This document shows positions 51,388 to 63,331 of a stretch of 64,000 bases of DNA, piece after piece. Each line of letters starts with the position of its first letter. The first letter of the stretch is position 1. Under the pieces are notes generated by a model. That model was not told where the DNA came from and ran no database searches. It worked only from the letters and a program-made list of their open reading frames with translations. Source of the stretch: Lepidurus packardi (taxonomy: Eukaryota > Arthropoda > Branchiopoda > Notostraca > Triopsidae); assembly GCA_023053545.1 (NCBI GenBank), contig JAKZAN010000001.1, positions 764,565 to 828,564 on the forward strand, written 5' to 3'. The position numbers were made by a program, and so were the translations under genes.

Positions 51388-54300
51388 TCACCGTAAGAGC
51401 CAATAGTAGACTACCAAAAGTACGGGCGTCCAGCATCCCTTTTCCATTCCTTCTGCCGCACTTGTTTCCGCACACGAACCTGGTAAACAAAACAGCCCAG
51501 CAAGAGAAAAAAAAAAAAATCGAATGTTATTTCTTGGAGAGGAAAAAAGAAAGACGTCTGCAAACGGGGTATGGTATTGTTACCTATAGAAAGAGCATTG
51601 AATGCGAGGCTATTGCCTTGGTTGTCTCGGGGACAAGCTTCCCCACTGACAGTCCATTTGAGCTCGTTTCCGGGAGATTCATCGCCGGCAGCAATCCCGC
51701 TGCTCCGATCTTCAACAGCAAAGCACACACGCCGAGCGCCACGCGAAGATCTGCGGACGGGGGTGGCAATCAAGAATCGCTGACCTTTCGTTTCCCCTTG
51801 CCAGCCTCCATGGCAGGAATACACTGCTAAAAGACAAAAGTCCCCCTTCACTATTTCTCCCTTTTTAAAGCAAAAAAAAAGGCTCATCATGCACAAGAAA
51901 TAAAGAAATCCGATATCTTTTTGTCAATAACATGCGTCCATAAACTTCTGTCTTTGGCATCTTACTTGGCCAAGAGGCACAACTCTTGGCACTCACCCGA
52001 GACCAGATTTTTGAGGGACAAAACGGGATTTTTGCGGGACAAAACGTTGGCACTGATGATCAGTTTGTGAATATGACTGAGGGGGAAAGGATAAATAGTT
52101 TTTCCTTTTTTGAAAGAAAAGGTGACGCAGATTAGGTTAGCATGGGGTTCGCTTGCTAAAGGTTAGGGTCACAGTATAGAGGTTACACAGTATGGTAACA
52201 GGGGTATCCTACCAATGTTAAGGTTTTCTGACAAATCTCTCGGTCAAAAGAGGATGTGAGGGTACGAAGGTTTATATGGGGAATGGATTCTCAGACTGTG
52301 CCCATGATGGATTTCCAGTATGGCCGTAGAACTACACTATCTACCTAGCCACGCCCACTCCATCAAGCAAGAGCTACTCGATTACGTAAGCCAGCGTTTG
52401 GACAAACTCGTATCAGCGCGGCCTACGGCAGTTAACATGCAACAAGAAGCGCAAAAGCTACGATTGGTGGCCCAACGGTTAGCTTCCGATGAAACTATTG
52501 ACATTCTCACTATGAAACAGAGGTAACTATAATAGCCGTAATGTATTGGATTCTTGTTTGGTCTGAGAAAAAGATTGAGTAAATCTCGTGTCTTCTTAAA
52601 CCCAAAGGACTGTTTAATACGGCGTAAGTCACAAGAACTGCAATAAGGCGTAAGACCGTTTGATGAATTACATCGATGTCCAATGATAGCAATCGTATCG
52701 TATGTATGTATCGCTTGTATCGTATCGCATCGCTGGTATCAATCGTATGTATCGCTTTGGACGATCGTCCGATACGATATACTTGTTGATCGATACCGAG
52801 TCCTGAGCTTTGTTTGCCGTTGTTTTTTATAAAAATAATATGAAAAAAATAGAAATAATATGAAAAAATAAGATGCCCCATGTAGGCATTCCTGAGCTAC
52901 TAGAAAAAGGGTTCGAGAAGAGAAGAAAACATTCGCAAAACGGGGGACTGTTTACCTTTCTCTCGGCCACTCTAGGGAGTTTTGGGCTGACGTAGGCTCC
53001 TAGCGGCAACGCGCGCATTTGAAAGTGTTTTTGGAAAAATGCCTATGTTATTGTTTGGTAATAAGTCTTACACTAATCCCTTTCAAGTTCACATTGCTTG
53101 CTAACCCTAAAGAAATGCAAGTACTTCCTACTTCCGTTTTTTTGAATGTCATAGAAACCACAGTATAGTGTTATTGTTGCTAAACTTAAAACTGCTTGGT
53201 TTATCTGAATTGACATGCGAAGCTTTTGATTATTTTTGTAATTTGTTCGCTCGAGTTAGGATTTACTATACACTTAAAGACAATGTAGCTGTAGCAGAAA
53301 GAGCCGTAGTTCAACGTGTTAAGAAAACTACTAAACTTGCAAAAGTTAGTAACATTTAGGAATAGTTGTAAAGTACCAATGTAATGGATAACTCGTATAT
53401 AGACATAAATAGTCATAACAACACATATAGACATTAATATACATGGGGTATTTTATAGTATATGGGGTTAAACCTGTATACTATAAAACACCTATGAATG
53501 GGTTGCAAAATAGACTGCCTCCTCGTGGTGCAACCTGGGTAACGCGAAATAGTCTAGAATGTGTATACGTGTTGTGCTTTGACCTAGTTAATTCATCTTT
53601 TATTTTAAGCTCACCTAGTTTAAAGCAATAGATTTAAATTACGCGCTTTGTAAACCGTCGTGACCTTTTTGGAACTGCACTGGGAGGTTTGCGAATGTAC
53701 CCTTTCATTTTCTGGCCTTTTAGCTGAATATTACTCTGGGAATTACTCTTTCTGAGAAGGTCGTCAGAAAACCTTAACATTGGAAGATAGCCCTGTTAGC
53801 ATACTCTATACTGTGGTTAGGGTATTATTTGTGTGGAGGTAAAGAAATCAATGGGAGGCACAAACGTGAGCCAAGAAGTTGTTTCGCTGTGAGTAAGGGG
53901 GCAACAATCGTTGTTTTGCTTTTCTGTTGCTGCCTGGCAGAGTGTCAGTTGTACGGTACGCTTACCCGCTCCGTTATCGACCCCGGCACACGTACTGCGG
54001 AATACCAACGTGTCGGACAATGAGCAGCCTGACGCTAAAGTGGCTCTCTCGGGCAGCACACTGCAGCCTTGCAGTAATTCCATGCCGGTGGTCATCATGA
54101 GCCCGGCAGCTGCTGCTACGCCCGAAGAAGACGATTCCATCTTCTTAGGATCCGTCAAGCTTGTTACGTACTTGCCGGCGAAGGGACACGGCTTGGAAGG
54201 CGGATTACTACCTACACAGCAAAGCGAAACACGTCAGTACACACTGTAGTGCTAGGGATGCTAAAGTACTACGATCCCCGGACCTTAAAACCCCTTTGCA

Positions 54301-57300
54301 GACAAGTTTCGAGCCACTTGGCATGCAAATGAGAGGCAATACAACTTCCCAAATGCTTCAAACAAGCCTTCGATCATCCCTAACTAGACTCCTAGCACAT
54401 ATGGCAAGTAGCAAAAGCATCCACCCAACTTAAAGTAGCTCGCCGAGCGTACTAAGGAGGTTTAATAGTAAACAAAAGTGGTCCAATGTCAACAAGAATA
54501 CTTTAAAACCCTTCAAAAGAATGTACAGCAGTTACATATTTCAGGATCTATTCCTTAGAAAACTACTGGCTCCATTCTTTATTTGATTTAAGTCAATTCA
54601 ATACTAGATACTCAATAGATATTCAATACTAGATGAAGCCCCATGGCGTTTTGCAAGTAGCTCATTGATATTTTTTGTCCAAAGATGGCACTGATGTCGT
54701 ACCCCTATTTCATGAGAATGTTGCAACTTGACATAACACTTGAACGCAAAAATGTAAAAGAAATGTAACGCTAGAACTGAAAAATTTACTTTAAAATATC
54801 TTGGTATTCTGCGTCAAAAGAGGATCGAAGATCTAATAATCTAAAGATATCGAATTCTAAATATATCTAAAGATATCTATTCGATATCTAAAGATCATCG
54901 ATATCTAAAGATCTTCGATATCTAAAGATATCGAAGATCTAATAAACTTACGAAAATGTTAAATAAATCATCTATCTAAATCTTTTGACTCAGCCTACCA
55001 AGATATATTTTTTTTAATTTTCAGTTATAGCGTTAAATTTCTTTTACATTTTTTCAGCCTACCCAGGTATTTTTATTACGATATTTCAAAAATAATTTTT
55101 CCATTATGTCGTTAAAAATTTTTTGTAAGTCAATTCAATACCAGATACTAAAGCCCCATTGCGTTTTGCAAGTAGCTCATTGATCTTTTTTGTCCAAAGA
55201 TGGCACTGATGTCAATCCCCTATTTCATGAGAATGTTGCAACTTGACATAACACTTGAACCCAAAATTGAAAAGAAATTTAACGCTAGAACTGAAAAATG
55301 TATTTTAAGAAATATCTTAATAACAATATCTTGGTATACTGCGTCAAAAGATTTATATAGAAGATTTAATAAGCTTACGAAAATTTTAAGTAAATCATCT
55401 ATCTAAATTTTTTATTAAGATATTTCAAAAATAATTTTCCATTATGTCCTTAAATTTCAATGTTTGTTTCAAAATTGTGAAAGAAATTTTAAAAGAATTT
55501 TTGTTTTTACATTGTTGTTTTTAAAAGTTGTAGAGTTCCCACGATATAAGGGGTATGACATCAGTGCCACCTTTTGACAAAAAACATGAACTACTTGCAG
55601 TACACCGTGGCCTTAGCAAATGACTGGCTTTATTTGCTTTAAGTAGCTTCAATGCTAGATACGATGCGTTTAAATACAGGCTTTCAGTGGCACTAACCTA
55701 CTCTGAATTGATAGCCACAATAAAAACTTGCTTCGCTTTTCGTGCTATCGCTAAAAGTTTAAACGTGTAATACACAGAAAATTGTTCTCTATGGAGACAA
55801 TCTGATTTGGAATTTTGTAAAGGAATGTCGAGAATATTCAAATGTATCATGTTAGCCCCTTCAGCCAACCCCCAATTGTTTCAAGAGTTGCGAAGCCCCA
55901 AACTTACTGACGAGTGTGTAATACGGCGCGGAATGCCGGTTGAAATGGGCAGAATGGCAGGCATCTTCCAACCGCCGAGCCGGATTTCCTATCAAACACA
56001 ATAATCCAATATAGGTTCTCGAAAAGTGTTCCCGATTTTCCATTTTTCCCCCATTCTCAGCGTCTATATGAAACATTCAGAAAATTCCCTTCTGCAATAT
56101 ATTGAAGGAGAAAAATAAATACGATTTTTTTTTATTTTTGAGTGTTTGAAGAACGCTGCATGGAGAGAACTTGGTGCTTAAAGGGATAGGCGCCCCAAAC
56201 TCGATCCCGCGGTGAGAAAATAAAGACTAAAAATCCACGGATTTCCCCTTGGGGCCGTATGGTAAAAGGGATTCCCGATATACTCCTCGACATGCATAGT
56301 AACGATTGTCAATATCACGAAGAGAAGGCAGGAGCACCGGGGAGAGAGAGAGAAAAAGAAAAGGAGCTCCAGACTCAAGGATTGTCTTACCCATTTGCAG
56401 CTCCAAGATGTGCTGATCCCGATGGAAAGCTAGAAGGCAAACAAAACCTCCTTGACTACATCACCCCAGCGCGCAGGGTTTGATATATACGTTGCCCCGA
56501 CCGCAGGAGAATTCATTCAAGGCAGTCCCAGCAGCAATAGCAGCGATGCGATAAAAAAAATAAGGAAAAGAGAAAAAACACAAATATTAGAAATACGAAA
56601 ACTTGACGAGAAGAATTGATACCCAGTACTCCTGAGACGCCAAGTCGGACAAGAACATGAAAGAATCGGAATAAGATGCTAGAGAAGAATACAAACACGG
56701 TTCGGTTCGGGTCGCTCGGAGTACTGGAAACTCAATACTTTTTAAGTTGAGCCCTTTTTTTTTTTTTTTTTTGGACACAGCGCTTTTTTAACACTATGAG
56801 TTATAGGCAGACTGGTTCCTCGGCGTGAACCGTTAAGAAAAAAACGGGTGGATTCTTTTTTTTTAAATTTTAACTGAATAAGAGTGTAAAAAAATCGCTG
56901 GGAGATCCAGTGGAACGTAAAATTCACGGGACATCCCAGTCCCTGGAGCCAATTTCGGAAAAAGGGCTGCGTAGAGCTCCAGCTAGACTCGACTGCATCA
57001 TCTTGGGATGATACAGTCGAGTCCCATATAAAGACAATGGATCTTTTTTTTGGGGGGGGGCGGGACTCGTGTTGAGGGAGGCAAGGGAACCGTAGAAAAA
57101 AGGGAAAGAAAGAATCAAAGGCATGATTTACCATCCTGCGGTATATTGAACGACCATTTCAGCTTCCCATCCCGTGGCTGTTCTTCGTTCCCGCAATTCA
57201 GCACAAGTGAGTCTCGTTTCTCGACTTTCGCCGTCGTTAGCATGATTGGCGACAGTGAAACTGTTGAATCCGGGGCCCGTTCCCCCTGACGAGGCATTAC

Positions 57301-60300
57301 TCAGCAATAACGACGTCGCCGGACTATTATGCACGAAACGATCGGCGCCCATAGAAGCATAGGAAGAAGAGGAGGAGGAAGACGCATTGTTGCTGTTGCT
57401 CGTCATAGAAACAGCACTACCCCAGGAAGTCGTCGGCGAAACATTCCACTCATGGGAGATTGTCACGGTGAATTTGGAATCCAGTGAGTGCCACTTGGGA
57501 TGAGTGGTTAACCAACCCGGGAATCGGCATTGTTGAGCCACAGGACCTTTGGCAAAAGAAAAAGCAGCTTAAAGTTAACGATCTTAAACCACATAATCAC
57601 ATTTGCATGTTTCAATATACACATATCATATCACTCCATCTTAACCAGCTTAAAGTTTACGATCTTAAACCAAATAATCACATTTGCATGTTTCAATATA
57701 CACATATCATATCACTCCATCTTAACCATCTTAAAGTTAACAATCTTAAACCAAATAATCACATTTGCATGTTTAAATATACACATATCATATCACTCGG
57801 AACAATGGCTTCTTTTAAAAAGAACACTGGAACAAAAATACAACGTTTGCATCGATATCGAATATGAAATCGATATGAAATCGAATGGAATCGATATGGG
57901 CATGGAATGAAAGTAATTGTTAATAATAATATACAGGCTGGTCTGCCGTGCAAAGTGACGGATCCGTCACTTTAGGAGCTGAGGCAAATTTGACCGAAAA
58001 CCCTATCAAGTCAAGTCCGAATACCTCCTCACACCCCTGATTCGCTGGTCGCAAATCGATTTATAACCTGTTTACATCGAAACCATTTGTTACTTTCAAT
58101 ATGAACTTGACGACTAGTGAAAACGAACATGAAGAAAACAACAATGAAAGTAGACTTGCGAAGAAGATAAGAACGTTACGAGATTGCTCAAACTAACCTA
58201 ACTTAATCTAACCTAACGTTCTTTGTTTGTGCCAACGTAAAGTGAATAGCTCGTTTTGTGTTTATCTGGCGCCAGCGTCAGGGGGTGTGAAGTGCTATTC
58301 GGTCTGAGCTTGATACCGTTTTCAGTCAAATTTGCCTCAGCTCCCTTCAGGAGACTGACGGATCCGTCACTTTACACGACAGGCCAAGTTCTAAATGTAA
58401 AATTATTAATAATACAGTACTATAAATTAATGTTAGCCAATTAAGGCCAAGGTGTACTTCAAGTAGTTGATCTCTTTCGTCCAAAGATGGCATTGATATC
58501 ATACCCTATATAAGGAGTTCTCAAACTTTTTCGTTCGCGGCGCACTAACAGTATTCGCCGCGGCGCCCCTTGGAACATATCCCCAACTCGCGCGGCGCCC
58601 CTTAGAACATGGGCCTATACAATTGCTGCATCTATGCAATTACACGAATCTTTCACGGCGCCCCTGCAAGCCTACCGCGGTGCACCAGGGCGCCGCGGCG
58701 CATAGTTTGAAAACCGCTGCCCTCTATCATGAGAGTTATGAAGCTTGAAACAAAACTTGAAAAGAAATGTAACGATGTTATTGAAACTTTTGTTTTAATA
58801 CCATAATAAAATATCTTAAAAACACTGCGTCAAAGATTTAGATATATTATGTATTTACTCATATTCAATAATAATAACAATAATAAATCATAAACTTAAC
58901 AATAATAAATCTTAACAATAAGAATAACACATAAATCTTAATAACAATATCTTAAAAATAAGCCTTAACAATAATAAATCATATTGTCAACAACCCATAA
59001 GAAGAAGAGCGAAAAATACTCTAAATTATTAAGAATATTAAGAATACTAAATAACATGGTTAATAAGCCCTAAAGTGTTAATAAGCTCTAAAGAACTTAA
59101 TATGGTTAATATGCTCTAAAGAAGAAGAAGAAAGGAGAAGAGTGTACACTTTCAAAAGATTCCAAGTAAACCAATCTTGTTATCGGTAAGTGGCTTTCAA
59201 TCGTGCATTTACCTGGTCTCAGAGCCATGGTCCGGGAGCCTTCGGTAGCCGAAAACAGCCCGTTACAGGTGGCATCGCCGGATTGGGCGACATGAATGCC
59301 CCCGTCCTGAATTCCATTGGGGCCCCATCGTTCGACGAGAAAACAGCGATAGCGATCTTCCTCTGACAACGCATGTTTATGGTAAAGTTGGCCGACCAAA
59401 TACCGTGCTGATCCTTCTTTCCATGTCGCCAAACACACCAATTCTTCCACTAAAGAATCATAATAAAGAAACAAAAAACATCTTTTAAAAAAACATGTTG
59501 TTCTCGCGCTTCTGATGTTTCCATAAACCAACGTTCTAAATCCCAGCCCAGTAGAAACCTCCTCTTCGAAAAACAACTCTTCCTCCTCTTTAACAAACAC
59601 AGCAAGCACTGTGGCAAGTGAATAAGGGTTATCTTTTACTTTATATGTATATATACCAACACAAGCTCTCAATAATTTAACTCGCCTGATAGCATGTTAG
59701 AAGCGACAATAGCTTTTTAGCATGTCGGCCAAAGAATCCTCGCTAACTGCCCTCTTTCCTGCACCCAAATTAGACTTTTCTAGTCCGTGAATTCGAACCC
59801 TCACCCCCAAAAAACTCGCCATAAAGTCCAGCCCCAGGGGTTGGGGGTCCGTTATATTATGTATGTAGGATACTTGACATGGTACTAATAATCGGAGGGC
59901 TATTAAAGCTTCCGCTCGGCAGCGGCTTGGCTTGCTCGCACCAACCTAATAAGTATGTGTGGATGCAGATCGTTTTTCACCTTGTCAGCTCCCTTGGACT
60001 ACGAAGGAAGGGGGGCTTACGGTGGTACAAGCTTACGCGACAGAGCGTGCGTCCTCGGTTATTAACTTAAGGGGGGTACTTCTTTTGTGTTATGTCGTGA
60101 ATGCTCGAGTCTTGAAATATTCCAGCTAACATTAAGCAAGTCATTCCCTAAGAAATAGTACTACAGCCTTGCAGTTATTAGGACCCACTCGTCCATGTTC
60201 TTTTTGGCGCAAATAAAGGCTTTTCTGTGAAGTATATTTGTTAAAACTAAAATAAAAACAGGGGCAAGTTGGGAAACATACCATGAGCTCTGGAAAAGTT

Positions 60301-63300
60301 CTGCTTGGTTTTCACATAAACGGTTGAAGAAGTTGTTGCTTGTTACGACTGGCATGGCTAATGCCAAGACACAACAATGAAAACAAGAACACAACAAAGT
60401 TAGCTTGGCGAAACGCCATCTCCCATAAACAACGCCTGATCTCCATGTCTCCAACAGCCGCGCTAATCGTGCCTATTGAGGATGCCATGTGTGATGAGGG
60501 CGTGGTTTAATTTGAAATTTACCGTTGGGTTTTATATTAACCTTTCCTTTTTTTCCCGAGGCAATTCAAAAAATAAAATAGCCACATAAAAGGGGGGATC
60601 GGGGTATACTCTTGCCAAGGCTCTAAGACTCTACTAAACATTCTAGCGTTCGCTCGGCCGCATTCGCAGAGTTTTTTTAATGGTTCATAAAGCTAACGTG
60701 TGCCCCCCTTCTTTTCTTTTCTGGGGTGCTTACATTCTAGAGGATACAGACGACGCCCCATAAAAACTAGAGAAAACACAAACGAGGCTCTTTGCTTCTA
60801 CTTCGAGAGACTTAAAACTGGGGAAATAAACATCTTTGATGGCAAAACAACAACTTGTTTGGTTGCTTTCGTTTAGTTATTGCCTCCATTCCTGGCTCGC
60901 TTATGTAGAATTGATCAAGCGAGTGGAAAATGGGGCTCTAAAAACGTGCCAACTAGACTACCCAGACCCAATCTGTCAAGCGGCATTTCTTAGAAAATCT
61001 CCATCTTGTCATTTCCTTTCAATTCTTTTCCTCCAGTTCTATTCTAACAATTCCAGCCACACAAACTTTGGCGTTTTGGTAAGCTGGTATGTCAAAAAGA
61101 GAAACGAGTTTCATCAGAAAATGAGAAGAATGAAGGAAATAGAAGCTTCTCTTTTTTAGGGCTTTGCTGTATGGAAAGAAAAATCCTATTTTTAAACGAA
61201 GAATGCGGTTCTGTGAGAGATAAAGTCAGCCAGCTGTGGATAATGAGCTTAAAAAGTCGGCTGACAGGTAAAGCTAATTAAGAAACGAAGCATGAAACCC
61301 CAGCTTCTCTTTTTGATATGAGAAATCTGACATTTTTGTGAGGGTTGCGGAGCTAACTTCCGCACACGTACCCTACACGTACCCCCTAACGAAGGGAAAA
61401 GGAACAACGCCTCAAATATTCCTTTTGCTGACAACATTGGCTGGCAGTCTCTCTTAAGGCTTCCCAGATTGCATTGCCACTGATCCGCTTACACTTTTAT
61501 GGAAGTGCGCCCTTTCGTCTCTTTTGTCTTTGGCCTCTTAAATTGGGTTAACAGCCAGAGGTTTGGCTAGATTTTGACATCTCTTCTTACGAACGTGTTC
61601 CAAAATCCTTCTAAAGGGAAGCTATTAATGACATTCCGCCAAAACACGTAAACAATGTGGTGACGCAGGTTTATGTTGACATCCAAGAACTTTTCCCCAC
61701 TTTTTCCCCAATTTAGCGAAAACAGCATTGTCTATTTTAACTAGCCCTTTTACTACTGAAAAGAAGCTATATATTTGGGAACACAATCTGTTACCGAAAT
61801 TAAGTACCAATGAATATCTCCTCAATAGTATCTTTCTCCTCAATATGATTTAAACCAACTTAATCAGTAATGATTAATATTAGTAATGAGTTAATATTAG
61901 AACATACTAAGTATCAATAGTATCAATAGCAGTAATAGACTCAATAGTATCTTTTTCCTCAATATGATTTAAACCAACTTAATCAGTAATGATTAGTATT
62001 AGTACTGAGTTAATATTAGAACATTCTAAGTTACTGTACTCAATAGTATCTTTCTCCTCAATAGGATTTAAACCAACTTAATCAGTAATGATTAATATTA
62101 GTAATGAATTAATATTAGAACATACTGACTAAGTTACTGTACTCAAAAGTATCCTTCTCCTCAATATGATTTAAACCAATTTAATCAGTAATGATTAATA
62201 TTAGTACTGAGTTAATATTATAACATACTGACTAAGTTATTGTTCTCAATAGTATCTTTCTCCTCAATGATTTAAACCAACTTAATCAGTAATGATTAAT
62301 ATTAGTAATGAGTTAATATTAGAACATACTGACTAAGTTACTGTACTTAATAGTATCTTTCTCCTCAATATGATTTAAACCAACTTAATCAGAAATGATT
62401 AATATTAGTAATGAGTTAATATTAGAACATACTGACTAAAATTAAGTTATTGTACTTAATAGTATCTTTCTCCTCAATATGATTTAAACCAACTTAATCA
62501 GTAATGATTAATATTAGTAATGAGTTAATATTAGAACATACTGACTAAGTTATTGTTATTGTACTTGTTTAAAACTAGTAGAAAGAAAATTAACTGGTAT
62601 TGTAATGTATTGGCCATCAGCTAGGTAGCCACGTCATGCTTGTTGAAAGGAGAGAAAAAAGTAAACAAATATGCCTACTCAAAGTAAACAATTCTCTTGA
62701 ACGCCACAGATTTCCGAAAATCCTCGTTCTCTATTGTCACTATGGTGTCCTATGGCAACGTAAACAAAGACGCCCCTAAAATGCTACCAACGCTAGACAA
62801 AATACAAAATAATTTCCTTTCCTATTCCTTTTTTTACCTAATTAGATCAGTTGGGTAGTTTATTCGAATAATTAAAATGCTTTAGCGGATTCCTTTCTTG
62901 GAAGTACGAACTACTTCCTTTCTTTTTTCATCGTTATTGTACCTAATGTAGACTTTGCTGTCTATCATAATATTACTAGGTCTCTTCAGAAAGAAAAAAA
63001 AAAAATTACCTGAACTTTCTGTCCCGTGAACGTCAGATCGAAAAGAAAAACAAAAGAAGAAAAAAAAAAACGAAATTACCTGAACTTTCTGTTCCGTGAA
63101 CGTCAGGGCAGGCTTGGTAGCGCAGTAATAATCTCCACGGCTGCGAGCATTGTTCAATGGTCGACGCCGGGGATTTGCATTCTCCATGACCCCGGCTGTA
63201 CGAGAACAAGGCCGGAACTGGCAAGGGACACGCGACTGGACTAGCATCTCTTCGGAAGAGTGAAAATAACTGGGCATCGCCACTAATTCGCCCACAAAGT

Positions 63301-63331
63301 CGCGCCAAGGAGTCGCGGGCGTCACAGTAAG
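51388..63331 (-). CDS. Cysteine-rich extracellular protein of the DUF7042/7043/7044/7045 type (N-terminus outside model)
   Basis: Six minus-strand exons: 63331-63080, 59449-59213, 57546-57132, 54207-53966, 51823-51584, 51479-51388. Their phases close exactly (492 residues plus stop, starting with a split codon). Order of modules: FSYSRGHGECKSPAST with LLLRYQACPDVHGTES; LVCLATWKEGSARYLVGQL with YRCFLVERWG and VAQSGDATCNGLFSATEGSR; CRFPGWLTTHPKWHSLDSKF with a Ser-rich insert; then CPFAGKYVTS and GCSLSDTLVFRSTC; then YSCHGGWQGETKGQRFLIAT with RRVCFAVED and ACPRDN. From memory these match secreted or surface proteins of insects and other invertebrates that carry these DUFs; their function is unknown. 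The tail (CWTPVLLVVYYWLLR) is hydrophobic, as in a GPI signal. The signal peptide exon was not found. The acceptor at 54207 is the least certain boundary. Confidence 0.75.
52170..53815. mobile_element. TIR DNA transposon, copy B (1646 bp), perfect 8-bp target duplication
   Basis: Begins cacagtatagaggttacaca and ends atactctatactgtg, flanked on both sides by GTTAGGGT (52162-52169 and 53816-53823). It is colinear with copy A but lacks A's two expansions. It sits in the intron between exons 53966 and 51823 of the cysteine-rich gene. Its short frame (52320-52526) differs from copy A's at several sites, apparently all amino-acid changing, so it is unlikely to be constrained. Confidence 0.92.
54560..55620. 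repeat. Dispersed repeat family cluster in an intron
   Basis: Two direct copies start near 54637 and 55155 (cgttttgcaagtagctcatt, gtccaaagatggcactgatg, gagaatgttgcaacttgaca). An inverted terminus lies at 55540-55615 (gtatgacatcagtgccacct, gaactacttgcagtacaccg). Between them is AT-rich DNA, including a gatatctaaagatc array at 54830-54940. Confidence 0.7.
57570..57800. repeat. ~80-bp tandem repeat, three units, in intron
   Basis: Three copies of cttaaagttwacratcttaa followed by aatcacatttgcatgttt and atacacatatcatatcact. Confidence 0.9.
57939..58386. mobile_element. MITE with palindromic termini
   Basis: Left end tggtctgccgtgcaaagtga and inverted right end tggcctgtcgtgtaaagtga are followed on both sides by cggatccgtca and gagctgaggcaaatttgac. 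The subterminal aaagtgacggatccgtcact is itself a palindrome. No clear target duplication was found. Confidence 0.75.
58446..58511 (+). repeat. Dispersed repeat family copy, interrupted by the hAT-like element
   Basis: Reads aaggtgtacttcaagtagtt and gatggcattgatatcatacc; it resumes after the insertion at 58720 (atcatgagagttatgaagct). Confidence 0.65.
58512..58719. mobile_element. hAT-like MITE, 208 bp, 8-bp target duplication
   Basis: Termini ggagttctcaaactttttcg and gcatagtttgaaaaccgctg are typical of hAT non-autonomous elements (cag-ggttctcaaact type). Flanking octamers are CCCTATAT and CCCTCTAT (7 of 8). The interior is GC-rich (gcggcgccccttggaacat, cgcggcgccccttagaacat). Confidence 0.9.
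60161..60454 (-). other. Possible unrelated or alternative exon with signal-peptide-like start
   Basis: An ATG at 60454 on the minus strand opens a frame with a hydrophobic stretch (LTLLCSCFHCCVLALAMPVV) and a GT donor at 60281 (phase 2). It lies inside an intron of the cysteine-rich gene but its phase does not fit the next exon (phase 1 needed), so it cannot be the missing first exon as drawn. Confidence 0.25.
61830..62570. repeat. ~105-bp tandem array, about seven units, in intron
   Basis: Units contain agtatctttctcctcaatat, gatttaaaccaacttaatca, gtaatgattaatattagtaa and tgagttaatattagaacata, with small indels between copies. Confidence 0.92.
63007..63118 (-). repeat. Tandem duplication of an exon end and its splice donor
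   Basis: On the minus strand gacgttcacggracagaaag followed by ttcag|gtaatt occurs twice, about 69 bp apart (donors at 63079 and about 63010), separated by a T-rich tract. The first donor fits the gene model; the second would be a cryptic donor. Confidence 0.75.

Noticed and set aside
60161..60454. Signal-peptide-like exon as the first exon of the cysteine-rich gene
   Set aside because: It leaves in phase 2, while the exon at 59449 needs phase 1, and the exon at 63331-63080 already supplies the homologous upstream sequence in the right phase.
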